From Streptomyces eurythermus (GTDB taxonomy: Bacteria; Actinomycetota; Actinomycetes; Streptomycetales; Streptomycetaceae), in the NCBI RefSeq assembly GCF_014649115.1, contig NZ_BMSK01000011.1:182233-246232 (forward strand): a DNA stretch of 64,000 nucleotides. The letters are read 5' to 3'. The notes below the pieces were generated by a model. That model did no database searches. It had not been told where the DNA came from and saw nothing but the letters and a program-made list of their open reading frames with translations. Positions 26,424-35,168 of the stretch are shown one piece after another. A program made the translations under genes and the position numbers. The first letter of the stretch is position 1, and each line of letters opens with the position of its first letter.

Positions 26424-27704
26424 TCACCCGGTGACGGCGGTGGGGCACGGCGCCGGGCTCGGGGAGGGGCTGGGGGCGGGGGACGGGGTGGCGGATTCCG
26501 GGGCGCAGTCCTTCGGCCCGGTGGGCGACGGGCTCGGCTCGGCCGTCGGGTCCGGTGAGGTGGACGGTGACGGGCCGCCCGTCGGCTGCCCGGGCGAACG
26601 GGAGGGCTCCGGGCTCGCCGGGGGCGTCGTCGGGGCGGAGGGGCTCGGGGCCGGGGAGGCGGAGGTCGGGGCAGGGGCCGGCGAGGGAGCGGAGGGGGAC
26701 GGCCCGGGACGGGCCGGTGGGGTCGGGTCCGGGCCGACGATGATGTCCCCGTCACCGTCCCCCGCGCCGCCACCGTGAGGGCGGTCGTCCGCGCCGTCGG
26801 CGGGCTCGACCGCCGGGGTGTCGCCGCCCGCGCCGGGGCTGCGCGGCGGCACACCCGTGCCGTCCGGTACGGCGTGTACTCCCCCGCTGTAGAACTCCAG
26901 CCAGCGCCCGACCAGTTCGAGGTAGAGCCGCGAGTGGTTGTAGCCGAGGATCGCTTCGGCCCGGTCCGCGCTCCGGCCCAGGTCGCGGTCGCCCGCGCAC
27001 AGGTAGTGTCCGGCCGCCAGGGCCGCGTCGAAGACGTTGTCCGGGTCCGCCCGGCCGTCGCCGTTGCCGTCCGTGCCCCAGCGGGCCCAGGTGGAGGGCA
27101 GGAACTGCATCGGCCCCACCGCGCGGTCGTAGAGCCGGTCGCCGTCATAGGACCCGCCGTCGGTGTCCCGGATCAGGGCGAAACCGCGGCCGTCGAGGGC
27201 GGGGCCGGTGATCCGGCGGGTGGTGGTGCCGTCCGGGCCGACCGCGCCGCCGCCCGCGTGACCGGACTCGACCTTGCCGATCGCCGCGAGCAGTTCCCAG
27301 GGCAGCCGGCAGCCGGGATCGGTCCGGCCGACCGCGGCCTCGGCGGCCCGGTAGGCACGCAGCACGGTGGCCGGGATGCCGGACTGGGAGCGGGTGTCGC
27401 GCAGGACTGCCGGGGAGACCACGCCGGACCGGCGGGCCAGGGGCGGCAGTTCGGTGTGGTACGAACCGTCGCCCGGCGGGGCGGGTTCGGCGGACGGGGG
27501 GTACGGGGCGTCCGTGGCCGGCAGGTGTTCCTCGTCGGCCGGCGGTGCCGCGTGGGCGTCCTTCACCCCCTCCGTGAGGCCGGGTGCCTGGGACGCGGTG
27601 AGGGCGGCCACGACCGTCACGACGAGGGCGGTGGTCCGCAGTCCCTTGCGGGTCCGGCCGGGAAGCGGGCGTCGTACGCGGCGCGGGGACATCGCTGGTG
27701 TCAC
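26424..27704 (-). CDS. Exported lytic transglycosylase (SLT2/MltB type) with Pro/Ser-rich tail
   Basis: This 426-residue protein has an N-terminal export/anchor segment (about residues 20-40). The transglycosylase domain (about 110-290) has the catalytic Glu in AIGKVESGH, then AVGPMQFLPSTWARWG and a DGNGDGRADPDNVFDAA calcium-like loop. The last 130 residues are Pro/Ser/Thr/Ala repeats that look wall-spanning. It cleaves peptidoglycan strands. It starts 52 bp after the last Mce-associated gene on the same strand, so it is probably the tail of the mce transcript. There it could open wall space for the import complex. Confidence 0.83.
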   Translation of the reverse strand: MTPAMSPRRVRRPLPGRTRKGLRTTALVVTVVAALTASQAPGLTEGVKDAHAAPPADEEHLPATDAPYPPSAEPAPPGDGSYHTELPPLARRSGVVSPAVLRDTRSQSGIPATVLRAYRAAEAAVGRTDPGCRLPWELLAAIGKVESGHAGGGAVGPDGTTTRRITGPALDGRGFALIRDTDGGSYDGDRLYDRAVGPMQFLPSTWARWGTDGNGDGRADPDNVFDAALAAGHYLCAGDRDLGRSADRAEAILGYNHSRLYLELVGRWLEFYSGGVHAVPDGTGVPPRSPGAGGDTPAVEPADGADDRPHGGGAGDGDGDIIVGPDPTPPARPGPSPSAPSPAPAPTSASPAPSPSAPTTPPASPEPSRSPGQPTGGPSPSTSPDPTAEPSPSPTGPKDCAPESATPSPAPSPSPSPAPCPTAVTG

Positions 27705-27756
27705 TCCCTGGTTGTCGTCGTGTGGCCTGTTGTGGTTCGCGGGGTCCGCGTCGTCC

Positions 27757-28608
27757 TCAGCGGCCGAAGGTGTCGATGCCGGAGACGAGCCACCGCCCGT
27801 CGCGGAGTACGACGTCCACGGCGAGCATCGCTCCCGCGTACACGCCCTCGTCCTGTTTCCCGCGGGTCCCGGCGGTGCTGACGCTGCTCTGGTCGGCGTA
27901 GACCAGGACCCGGGCCCGGTCGCCGTCGATGCGTTCGACCGCGCTGTCGGTGACCGTCGTGGTGATCACCGCCTTCTGTGCGTCGGCCCGCTTGCGGACG
28001 TCGGCGAGCAGGGCGCGGTGCTGGGCGACGGCCTTCCCGGTGAGGAGGTCCTCGGCGGCCTTCCGGAGCGCGCCGGGGTCGGTGTGGTCGTAGGAGAAGA
28101 GCCGGTCGACGGCTTTGGCGGCCTGTCCCTTGATCTCGCTGGTGCGGGCGAGGTCGGTCAGGGCGGTGTTGCGCAGCGCGGGATCGTCACGCAGGGCCTC
28201 GGCCTTGGCGTGCGCCCACCCGGCGAAGCCGCCGAGGAGGAGGGTGAGGGCGCACAGGAGCGCGAGGGCGGTGCGGTGGTGGGTGCGGGGGCGGGGCGCC
28301 TCTCCGGCGGCGGGCGGGGTGCCGTCCGCCGTCCGGTCCCGTGCCTCTCCGGCGGCGGGCGTGGAACCGTCCGTCTTCCGGTCCCGTGGCGCGTCCGGGG
28401 CTCCGACGGCCGTTCGCGCGGACCGGGGGCGTACGGCCGTGACGGTACGGGGGCGATGTGCCGGCTGCTCGGCCTGCCCCAGTTGCTTCTGCTGCTCCGG
28501 TTGCTCCTGCTGTCCCGGTTGCTTCTGCTGCTCCGGGGCGGCGGCGGGCCGGGTGTCGCGCGACTGGCGGCGCCGCTCGCGGTTGATGTGGTGGCGGGTC
28601 GTCGACAT
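27757..28608 (-). CDS. Mce-associated membrane protein (type B, second copy)
   Basis: This 283-residue protein has a Gln/Pro/Arg-rich cytoplasmic N-terminus, one transmembrane helix (about residue 115) and an outer domain of the Mce-associated (VirB8/NTF2-like) type. The segment IDGDRARVLVYADQ closely resembles LDGDRARLLVFLDQ in the product of 29228-30007, so the two genes are paralogues. In mycobacteria such Mas proteins stabilise the Mce complex. ATG at 28608 is preferred over an upstream in-frame start lacking a ribosome site. Confidence 0.78.
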   Translation of the reverse strand: MSTTRHHINRERRRQSRDTRPAAAPEQQKQPGQQEQPEQQKQLGQAEQPAHRPRTVTAVRPRSARTAVGAPDAPRDRKTDGSTPAAGEARDRTADGTPPAAGEAPRPRTHHRTALALLCALTLLLGGFAGWAHAKAEALRDDPALRNTALTDLARTSEIKGQAAKAVDRLFSYDHTDPGALRKAAEDLLTGKAVAQHRALLADVRKRADAQKAVITTTVTDSAVERIDGDRARVLVYADQSSVSTAGTRGKQDEGVYAGAMLAVDVVLRDGRWLVSGIDTFGR

Positions 28609-28652
28609 CGTGCGGAGTCCTCTCGTGCGGGCGGCGGGCGCGGACGGAACGG

Positions 28653-29201
28653 TCAGCCGGCCGAGGCGCCGCCCACCGGGGCCTGTCCCAGGGCGCTGAG
28701 CCGCCACTGGCTCTTGGTGCGGGTGAGTTCGCCGAACATCCGGCTGTCCTTCTCGGTCTTCGCCCCGTCGGACGCCTTGACGGTCACGCGCAGGGCGACC
28801 AGCACCCGGGCCCGCCCGGCACGGTCGTCGAGTTCGGTGACGGCGCCCGACAGCACCCGGGCCGTGGTGACCGTCTTCGCCGCCTTCACCTGCTCGGCGA
28901 ACTGCTTGCGTCCCGAGGCCAGTTGCTCGCGCAGCTCACCGGTGGTGGACGACTCCCACAGGTCGAGGCCGTGGTCCAGGTCCCGGTGGTCGAGGGTGTT
29001 GAGGTTCTGCACGGCCTGTTCCCCGGCGGCGAGCGCCTCGTCCCGCTCGGCGGCGTACGCGGACCGGTCGTCGTGGGCCGCTCCGTACCAGTCCTCGCCC
29101 GCCCACGCCGCGAAGCCCGCCGCGCAGAGGGCGAGGGCGAGGGACAGGGTGGTCAGTGGCCGGGGACGTCTTCCGGCGGGGACACGCGGGGTGCGTGGCA
29201 T
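28653..29201 (-). CDS. Mce-associated membrane protein (type A, second copy)
   Basis: This 182-residue protein has one N-terminal transmembrane helix (about residues 15-35) and a periplasmic-side NTF2-like domain. It is a paralogue of the 30004-30516 product: both have a DDxxAYxxxRDxAL-type stretch after the helix and end in ...SALGQAPVG / ...RALNAVPLVG. ATG at 29201 has GGGAGAA 5 bases upstream. It lies in the mce operon, 26 bp after the preceding gene. Its likely role is support of the Mce lipid-import complex. Confidence 0.77.
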   Translation of the reverse strand: MPRTPRVPAGRRPRPLTTLSLALALCAAGFAAWAGEDWYGAAHDDRSAYAAERDEALAAGEQAVQNLNTLDHRDLDHGLDLWESSTTGELREQLASGRKQFAEQVKAAKTVTTARVLSGAVTELDDRAGRARVLVALRVTVKASDGAKTEKDSRMFGELTRTKSQWRLSALGQAPVGGASAG

Positions 29202-29227
29202 GAGGTTCTCCCGTCTCTCGCGCACGG

Positions 29228-30007
29228 TCAGCGGGCCTTGATGTCGACGATCCGCCAACGGTCGTTCTCCAGCCGGGCCGTGACGGTGAGCTGGGCGGCG
29301 GCGGTGGTGGCCTTGCCGTTGCCGCGGCGGGAGGTCTGGTCGAGGAACACCAGCAGGCGCGCCCGGTCTCCGTCGAGTTCGATCACGCCGGTGCGTACGG
29401 CCTCGGTACTGAGGGTGATCCGCTGGCCGGCGAGGTCGTCGCGGATCCGGGCGAACAGGTCCCGGTACTGGCGGGCCGCCCGGCCGTCGAGCACGGCGCG
29501 TGCGGAGCGCTCGGCGGTGGCGGTGCCGTCGGGTGTGTAGGAGAAGACGCGGGCGAGGGCGTTGTCGATCTCCCCCGCGACCCGGGCGGTGGCCTCGGTG
29601 TCGGTGAGCGCGCGGTTGCGGGCGGCCTCCGTCGACCTCAGCTGGTGGGCGCCGTAGTGGAAGGCGCATCCGCCGCCCAGGAGTACGGCGACGATCCCGG
29701 CCGCCGCGACCCCGCGCAGCCGGCCGCCCCGTGACCTACGGGAATCGCTCCCGCCCCCTTCCGCCCGGTCGGCCCCTTCCACGGGCCTCTCCGACTCCGG
29801 GACCTCACCCGCCTGCGGCCCGGCCGGCCCGCCCTCGCGCGCCTCGGCCGCCCCGGAGCCCGTCGGCTCGCCCCCCGGCATCCCGGACTCCGGCCGCGCC
29901 GCCTCCTCGACGGGGGCGCCGGCCGTCGTCTCATCGTCGGTGGGGTCGGCCGTCGCGGGGCGGGTGAGGGCCGGTGCCGAGGCACGTCGCGGGCGCGTGA
30001 GTCTCAT
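29228..30007 (-). CDS. Mce-associated membrane protein (type B, first copy)
   Basis: This 259-residue protein has a disordered acidic N-terminus (about 95 residues), one transmembrane helix and an NTF2-like outer domain ending in NDRWRIVDIKAR. It is a paralogue of the 27757-28608 product. Its ATG overlaps the preceding stop by ATGA, so translation is coupled to the type A partner. It probably stabilises or positions the Mce proteins in the envelope. Confidence 0.78.
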   Translation of the reverse strand: MRLTRPRRASAPALTRPATADPTDDETTAGAPVEEAARPESGMPGGEPTGSGAAEAREGGPAGPQAGEVPESERPVEGADRAEGGGSDSRRSRGGRLRGVAAAGIVAVLLGGGCAFHYGAHQLRSTEAARNRALTDTEATARVAGEIDNALARVFSYTPDGTATAERSARAVLDGRAARQYRDLFARIRDDLAGQRITLSTEAVRTGVIELDGDRARLLVFLDQTSRRGNGKATTAAAQLTVTARLENDRWRIVDIKAR

Positions 30008-30516
30008 CGGCGCTCCTCCCCGTTCCCGACGAGCGGTACCGCGTTCAGGGCCCGTACCTTCCACTCCCCCGCGTCCGTGCGGGCCAGGACGGCCTCCAGG
30101 CGCTTGCGGTCGGTGGTCGGCCGCCTGGTTCCCGCCGGGGTGACCTCGACGGTGACGGTGGCGATGAGCTTGGCCGTGCCGGCGCGGGTGTCGAGCGCGG
30201 TGACGGCGGCCTCGGTGACCGTGCCGCGGGCCGAGGCGCCCGCCTTCGGCTCCGTACGCCCCAGTGCGTCGCGCAGCGGCCCGGTCGAGGCGCCGCGCCA
30301 GGCCCTGATGCCCGCCTCGGCCCGCTGCCGGGTGGAGGCGTCCAGCGTGGTGAGGACGGTGACGCCCGAGCGGCCCTCGGCGAGCGCCCGGTCCCGCTGC
30401 CGGCCGTAGGCGGCCGCGTCGTCGGTGCGGGCCTGCGCGTACGTCCACGCGCCGGTCCCGCAGAAGCCGGTCGCCAGTACGAGTCCCGCTGCCGTGAGAA
30501 GCCTGGCCCCCCTCAC
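30004..30516 (-). CDS. Mce-associated membrane protein (type A, first copy)
   Basis: This 170-residue protein has an N-terminal transmembrane helix (LLTAAGLVLATGFCG) and a compact outer domain. The GTG at 30516 overlaps the mceF stop by GTGA, which fixes the start and ties it to the operon. It is a paralogue of the 28653-29201 product. With the next gene it forms an A-B pair that is repeated immediately downstream. Confidence 0.77.
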   Translation of the reverse strand: MRGARLLTAAGLVLATGFCGTGAWTYAQARTDDAAAYGRQRDRALAEGRSGVTVLTTLDASTRQRAEAGIRAWRGASTGPLRDALGRTEPKAGASARGTVTEAAVTALDTRAGTAKLIATVTVEVTPAGTRRPTTDRKRLEAVLARTDAGEWKVRALNAVPLVGNGEERR

Positions 30517-31790
30517 CGGGTGCTCCCGGTGCCGGGCAGGAGGAGGTCCGCCATGTCCTTCGGCGCCGCCCCGTCCTGGCCCGGCAGGGCGAGGGCGCCG
30601 GGCAGCGGGGTGGCGGTGCCGCTCGGTGCCGCCGCGCCGCCGGAGGGCAGGGAGCCGGGCCTCGCCGGGTCGGGGACCGGGCCGCCCTTGGGCGCGTGCG
30701 CCGAGCCGCGTACGTTGTAGCCGTCCGCGGCGGAGGCGGTGCACGCCGCGCCGGTGTTGAGGGCGGGCGCGGTGCCGAGGTCGAGCCCGTTGCGGTAGCG
30801 GGTGGCGCCGTAACCGGCGGTGCAGGGCAGGGGCTTGAAGAAGGTGACGGCCATGCCGAGGTTCAGCTTCCCTCCGTCGACGGCGGTGGCCCCGGCGGAC
30901 ACGGCCGCCGGGTACTTCACGAGCAGTTCCTCCAGGCCGTGCTGCCGGGTGACGGCGATCTCGGAGGTGGTGAGCAGGTTGGCGAGGACGACGCCGAGGC
31001 TCGGGTCGAGGTCCCGCAGGACTCCGCTGACCTGGGTGGCGGCGCCGGGCGCGGCGGCGAGGAGGCGGCGCAGATCCGCGTCGGAGCCCTTGAGGGTGCG
31101 GGCCAGTTCCTTGGCTCCGACGGCGAAGTCCCGGATGGCACGGGCCTCTTCGGCCTGGGTGCGCAGCACGGTCTCGCCGTCGGCGAGGAGCCGGGTGGTG
31201 GACGGCAGGCCGCGGTCGGCGGCCCGCAGGAAGGCGTCACCGCTGTCGAGCAGTTCCCGCAGATCGTCGCCGTGTCCCTCGAAGGTCTTACCGAACTCGT
31301 CCACGACGGTGCGCAGGTCCTCCAGTGGTACGGACCGGGTCAGGTCGTCGATGCCGGCGAGTACGTCCGTGACGGGTGCGGGCACCTGTGTGTCGGACTG
31401 TTCGATGCGGGCGCCGTCGGCGAGGTAGGGACCGTCGTCGCCGCGCGGGCGCAGGTCGATGTACTGCTCGCCGACGGCGGAGAGTCCGGCGACCACGGCA
31501 CGGGCGTCGGCGGGTATGCGCGGGGCGGACTTCTTGATGCGCAGTTCGGCCACGACACCGTCCGCGGTGAGGCCGATCGGACCGACGCGGCCCACGGAGA
31601 CGCCCCGGTAGGTGACGTCGGAGTGGGTGAACAGGCCGCCGGTCCGCGGCAGTAGAACGTCGACCGTGTAGTAGTCGGCGACGCCGGCGTACCGGCCGAG
31701 GTCGGCGTAGCGGATGCCGAGGTAGGAGCAGGCGAGCACGGCGATGAGGAGGAAGGCGAGGTTCTTCAGCCGGACGGCGCGGGTGATCAA
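30513..31790 (-). CDS. mceF: MceF-like MCE/MlaD-family lipid-import protein
   Basis: This 425-residue protein has an N-terminal membrane anchor and an MCE domain (about residues 38-120, with VTYRGVSVGRVGPIGL). A long helical needle region and a Pro/Gly-rich C-terminus follow. It is the sixth mce gene in order. TTG start at 31790, overlapping the previous stop by TTGA, with GGGAGG 8 bases upstream. Six different Mce proteins are thought to form a hexameric tunnel that carries lipids or sterols from the envelope to the YrbE permeases. Confidence 0.87.
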   Translation of the reverse strand: MITRAVRLKNLAFLLIAVLACSYLGIRYADLGRYAGVADYYTVDVLLPRTGGLFTHSDVTYRGVSVGRVGPIGLTADGVVAELRIKKSAPRIPADARAVVAGLSAVGEQYIDLRPRGDDGPYLADGARIEQSDTQVPAPVTDVLAGIDDLTRSVPLEDLRTVVDEFGKTFEGHGDDLRELLDSGDAFLRAADRGLPSTTRLLADGETVLRTQAEEARAIRDFAVGAKELARTLKGSDADLRRLLAAAPGAATQVSGVLRDLDPSLGVVLANLLTTSEIAVTRQHGLEELLVKYPAAVSAGATAVDGGKLNLGMAVTFFKPLPCTAGYGATRYRNGLDLGTAPALNTGAACTASAADGYNVRGSAHAPKGGPVPDPARPGSLPSGGAAAPSGTATPLPGALALPGQDGAAPKDMADLLLPGTGSTR

Positions 31791-33064
31791 CCGAGTTCAC
31801 CTCCCGGCGTGGGCGCCCCGGAGCCGGTACCGGTGGCGGCGGGGGTGGAGGCAGTGGTGGAGACGGCGGGCAGGGGCAGTGGCGAGGAGGGCGTCGGGGC
31901 GCTCCGGCGTTGCTTGCCGGTGCCTTCGCGGGCCGTCGTGCCGGGTGGCGCGCTCGCCGTCGGTGAGGGTGTTCCCTGCGGCACCAGCGGCGGGATGATC
32001 CGCGTTCCCGGCGCGGCCGTCATGTCCAGGTAGACGTTGAGGTAGTCGCCCTTCACCCCGCGCAGCACCTCGTCGGTGAAGGGGTAGGTGAGCAGCACCT
32101 GGAGCGAGTCGGGCAGGTCCGTGCCGGCGTCCGCGAGGGCCTTCAGGGTGGGCGCGATGGCTTTGAGGTCGGCGATCATGTCGTCCTTGCTCGCGTCGAT
32201 GGTGGCGACGGCGACCTCGGAGAGCGTGTCGAGGGAGCGCAGCATGGTCAGCAGCGAGCCGCGTTGCCGGTCGAGGGTCTTGAGGCCGGGTGAGAGGTCG
32301 GTGAGGACGGTGGCGACGTCGTCCTCGCGGGTGGCGAGGGTCGCGGAGAGCCGGTTGACGGCGTCGAGCGCGTCGGTGATGTCGCCCCGGTGGTCGTCGA
32401 GGTCGGTCACCAGCGTGTCGACCCGTTCCAGTACGGAGCGGACCTCGCCCTCGCGGCCGCCGAGCGCCTTGTTCAGTTCCCGGGTGATGGTCTTGAGCTG
32501 GTTGACGCCGCCGCCGTTGAGCAGCAGGGACAGCGCGCCGAACACCTCCTCGACCTCGGTGTCGCGGCTGGTGCGGGAGACCGGGATGACGGCGCCGTCC
32601 GCCAGCCTCCCGGTGCCGGTCCGCCGGGCGGGTGCCACGAGCTGGATGTACTTCTCGCCGAGCAGACTGGACTGTTCGACCCGTGCGGTGGCGTCGGCGG
32701 GCAGCCGTACCGCGCCGTTGATCCTCATCGTGACGCGGGCGGACCAGCCGTCGAGTTCGATGCCGGTGACCCGGCCGACGGCGACGTCGTTGACCTTCAC
32801 CGCTGCCTGCGGCACCAGGCTGAGCACGTCGCTCAGTTCCGCCGTGACGGTGTACGGGTGGTCGCCGAGGTCGGCGCCGCCGGGCAGCGGCAGTTCCTGG
32901 ATGCCGTCGAAGCGCGTCACGCCGAGGGTGGCCGCGCCGAGGACCAGGACCAGGCCGAGGGCGAGCAGTCCGCCGGCGGTGAGGCGGGCCGCGCCCGGCT
33001 TGGTGAGCGTCCGTCTCCGGACCTCCGCGTCCGCCCGTTCGGCGGGCCGGGTACGCAGTCTCAT
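31787..33064 (-). CDS. mceE: MceE-like MCE/MlaD-family protein
   Basis: This 425-residue protein has a single N-terminal helix followed by FDGIQELPLPGGADLGD, the usual start of the MceE-type domain. VAVGRVTGIELDG and a long coiled helical region come next. The mycobacterial MceE equivalent is a lipoprotein, but no lipobox cysteine is seen here, so this one is probably anchored by its helix. The C-terminal 70 residues are Pro/Ser/Thr-rich. ATGA overlap with mceD. Confidence 0.86.
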   Translation of the reverse strand: MRLRTRPAERADAEVRRRTLTKPGAARLTAGGLLALGLVLVLGAATLGVTRFDGIQELPLPGGADLGDHPYTVTAELSDVLSLVPQAAVKVNDVAVGRVTGIELDGWSARVTMRINGAVRLPADATARVEQSSLLGEKYIQLVAPARRTGTGRLADGAVIPVSRTSRDTEVEEVFGALSLLLNGGGVNQLKTITRELNKALGGREGEVRSVLERVDTLVTDLDDHRGDITDALDAVNRLSATLATREDDVATVLTDLSPGLKTLDRQRGSLLTMLRSLDTLSEVAVATIDASKDDMIADLKAIAPTLKALADAGTDLPDSLQVLLTYPFTDEVLRGVKGDYLNVYLDMTAAPGTRIIPPLVPQGTPSPTASAPPGTTAREGTGKQRRSAPTPSSPLPLPAVSTTASTPAATGTGSGAPTPGGELG

Positions 33065-34083
33065 CGCTGTCCCTTCCCGGATGCCGTGATGCCGTCCGTC
33101 GGGTACAGCGGCAGCAGCGGGCCGCCCAGGCTGATCTCGTTGAGGTTGGCGCGGCCGTCGAGGGTGCGGGTGTCGGGGTTGTAGGCGTTCACGACGTTGC
33201 CCGCGGCCAGCGGCGCCACGTCCAGGGCCTCGGCGAGCGAGGCCCGCTGCTCGACCAGGGTCCGGGTGAGGGGGACGAGCCGGTCCACGTTCTCCTTCAG
33301 CGCGCCCCGGTTGTCCTCGATGAAGGTCTTGACCTGGCCCAGGGCGGTGCCGAGTTCGTCCAGGGCGCCCGCGAGGTCGTCCTTGTTGTCGGCGAAGAAG
33401 CCGACGACCTCGGCCAGGCGTTCCTGGGCGGTGCGCACGTCGTCGTCCTTGTCCTTGAGCATGGTGGTGAAGGCCTGGAGCCGGCTCAGCGTGTCGAACA
33501 GGTCGTCGCTGCTGCCGTCGAGGGTCTTGGCGGCCTTGCCGAACTGCTCGATGCTGTCGCCGATGGCCTCGCCGTTGCCCTGGAGGTTGGCCGCCCCGGT
33601 GCGCAGCAGGTCGGACAGCGCGCCGGTGGAGTTGGCGCCGTCCGGGCCGAGCGCCCGGCCGAGTTCGGTGATCGAGTCGTAGAGCTGGTCTATCTCGACG
33701 GGGGTGCGGTTGCGGGCGGCGGGCAGGACGGCGCCGTCGGCGAGGGCCGGGCCGTCGCGGTAGGCGGGGGTGAGCTGCACGTACCGGTCGGAGACGACGC
33801 TCGGTGCGACGACGACGGCACGGGCGCCGTCGGGCACCTTGACGCCCTCGTCGAGCCGGAGGCCGACCCGTACCGTGGTGCCCTGGGGCCGTACCGACTC
33901 CACCTCGCCGACGCGTACGCCGAGGATCCGCAGGTCGGACCCGGCGTAGATGCCGACGGCGCGGTCGAAGTAGGCGGTGAGGCGGGTGCCGTCGGAGCCG
34001 AGGACCCGTACGGCGGCGAGCCCGGCGGCGATCAGCACCGTCAGGGCGAGCGCGCAGGCGAGGATTTTTCTGCGTGTGCTCAT
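33061..34083 (-). CDS. mceD: MceD-like MCE/MlaD-family protein
   Basis: This 340-residue protein has an N-terminal helix and an MCE domain with IYAGSDLRILGVRVGEVESV. A helical stretch with heptad-like segments (LFDTLSRLQAFTTMLKDKDD) follows, and a short tail. It starts at ATG 34083 with a 4-bp ATGA overlap to mceC; a longer upstream frame would lie inside mceC and is rejected. Part of the hexameric lipid tunnel. Confidence 0.86.
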   Translation of the reverse strand: MSTRRKILACALALTVLIAAGLAAVRVLGSDGTRLTAYFDRAVGIYAGSDLRILGVRVGEVESVRPQGTTVRVGLRLDEGVKVPDGARAVVVAPSVVSDRYVQLTPAYRDGPALADGAVLPAARNRTPVEIDQLYDSITELGRALGPDGANSTGALSDLLRTGAANLQGNGEAIGDSIEQFGKAAKTLDGSSDDLFDTLSRLQAFTTMLKDKDDDVRTAQERLAEVVGFFADNKDDLAGALDELGTALGQVKTFIEDNRGALKENVDRLVPLTRTLVEQRASLAEALDVAPLAAGNVVNAYNPDTRTLDGRANLNEISLGGPLLPLYPTDGITASGKGQR

Positions 34084-35168
34084 CGCTGGCCTTTCCCCTC
34101 GGCCGTGGTGCGCTGTTTCGGCGGCATGCAGCCGGTCGAGGGCCGGGATGTCTCGGGCAGATAGGCGCGGGGGACGACGCCGCACAGATAGCTGTCGAAC
34201 CAGCGGCCGTTGCCGAGGGTGTTGCCGATGAGGCGGTAGTACGGGCCGGCCAGCGCGAGGGTCTTGCCGAGCTGGGTGCTGTTCTTCTCCAGGACGGTGG
34301 TGACCCGGCCGAGCACCTCGAGGGTGGGGCCCAGCTGGCGGTCGTTGTCCTTGACGAGGCCGCCGAGTTCGGTGCCGAGGTCCCGGCTTCCCTCGAGCAG
34401 TGCCTGGATGGCGTCGCGGCGGTCGCGCAGTTCGCCGAGCAGGGAGCCTCCGTCCCGCAGGAGGATCTCGAAACTGGACTTCTTGTCCTTCAGCGTCTGG
34501 GTGAACCGGGCGCTGCCGCGCAGGAGTTCGGCGAGTTCGGTGTCGCGCCGGGAGACGGACCTCGACAGCGCGGACAGTCCGTCGGCGGCTTTGCGCACAT
34601 GGGGCGGGGAGTTCGCGAAGGTCTTGGAGATGGCCTCGAAGCTGTCCGCGAGTTTCCGGGTGTCGAGGGCGTCGATGGTGCCGCCGAGGTCCTGGAGCGC
34701 CTGGGTGACGTCGTACGGGGAGGTGGTGCGGGACAGCGGGATGCGGCTGCCGGGGTCCTGGCGGGCGGCGCCGAGCGGGTCGAGCGCCAGGTACTTGTCG
34801 CCGAGGACGGTCTTGATGGCGATGGCCGCCGTCGTCCGGTCGCCGATCCAGGCGTCCTCGACCTCGAAGCTGACCTTGACCTTGGGGCCGTCGAGGGCGA
34901 CTCCGGTGACCTCCCCGACCTTCACGCCGGCGACGCGCACCTCGTCGCCCTCGTCCAGTCCGGCCGCCTCCGTGAAGTCGGCGCTGTAGGTGGTGCCGCC
35001 GCCGAACGGCAGCCGGTCCAGCCGCAGGACGAGGAGGGCGAGCAGGGCGAGGACGAGCAGTCCGACGACGCCCACGGCACGGGGGTCCCGCTCCCTGACC
35101 GGCTTGAAGCGGGGGCGCCGGGCCGTGCCCGGGCGGCCGGTGCCGCCGCGCCGTGCGAAGCGTCTCAT
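34080..35168 (-). CDS. mceC: MceC-like MCE/MlaD-family protein
   Basis: This 362-residue protein has a basic N-terminus, one membrane helix (VGVVGLLVLALLALLVL) and an MCE domain (GLDEGDEVRVAGVKVGEVTG). The long helical region ends in a conserved motif WFDSYLCGVVPRAYLPE seen in Mce proteins. ATGA overlaps on both sides fix its borders. Confidence 0.86.
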   Translation of the reverse strand: MRRFARRGGTGRPGTARRPRFKPVRERDPRAVGVVGLLVLALLALLVLRLDRLPFGGGTTYSADFTEAAGLDEGDEVRVAGVKVGEVTGVALDGPKVKVSFEVEDAWIGDRTTAAIAIKTVLGDKYLALDPLGAARQDPGSRIPLSRTTSPYDVTQALQDLGGTIDALDTRKLADSFEAISKTFANSPPHVRKAADGLSALSRSVSRRDTELAELLRGSARFTQTLKDKKSSFEILLRDGGSLLGELRDRRDAIQALLEGSRDLGTELGGLVKDNDRQLGPTLEVLGRVTTVLEKNSTQLGKTLALAGPYYRLIGNTLGNGRWFDSYLCGVVPRAYLPETSRPSTGCMPPKQRTTAEGKGQR

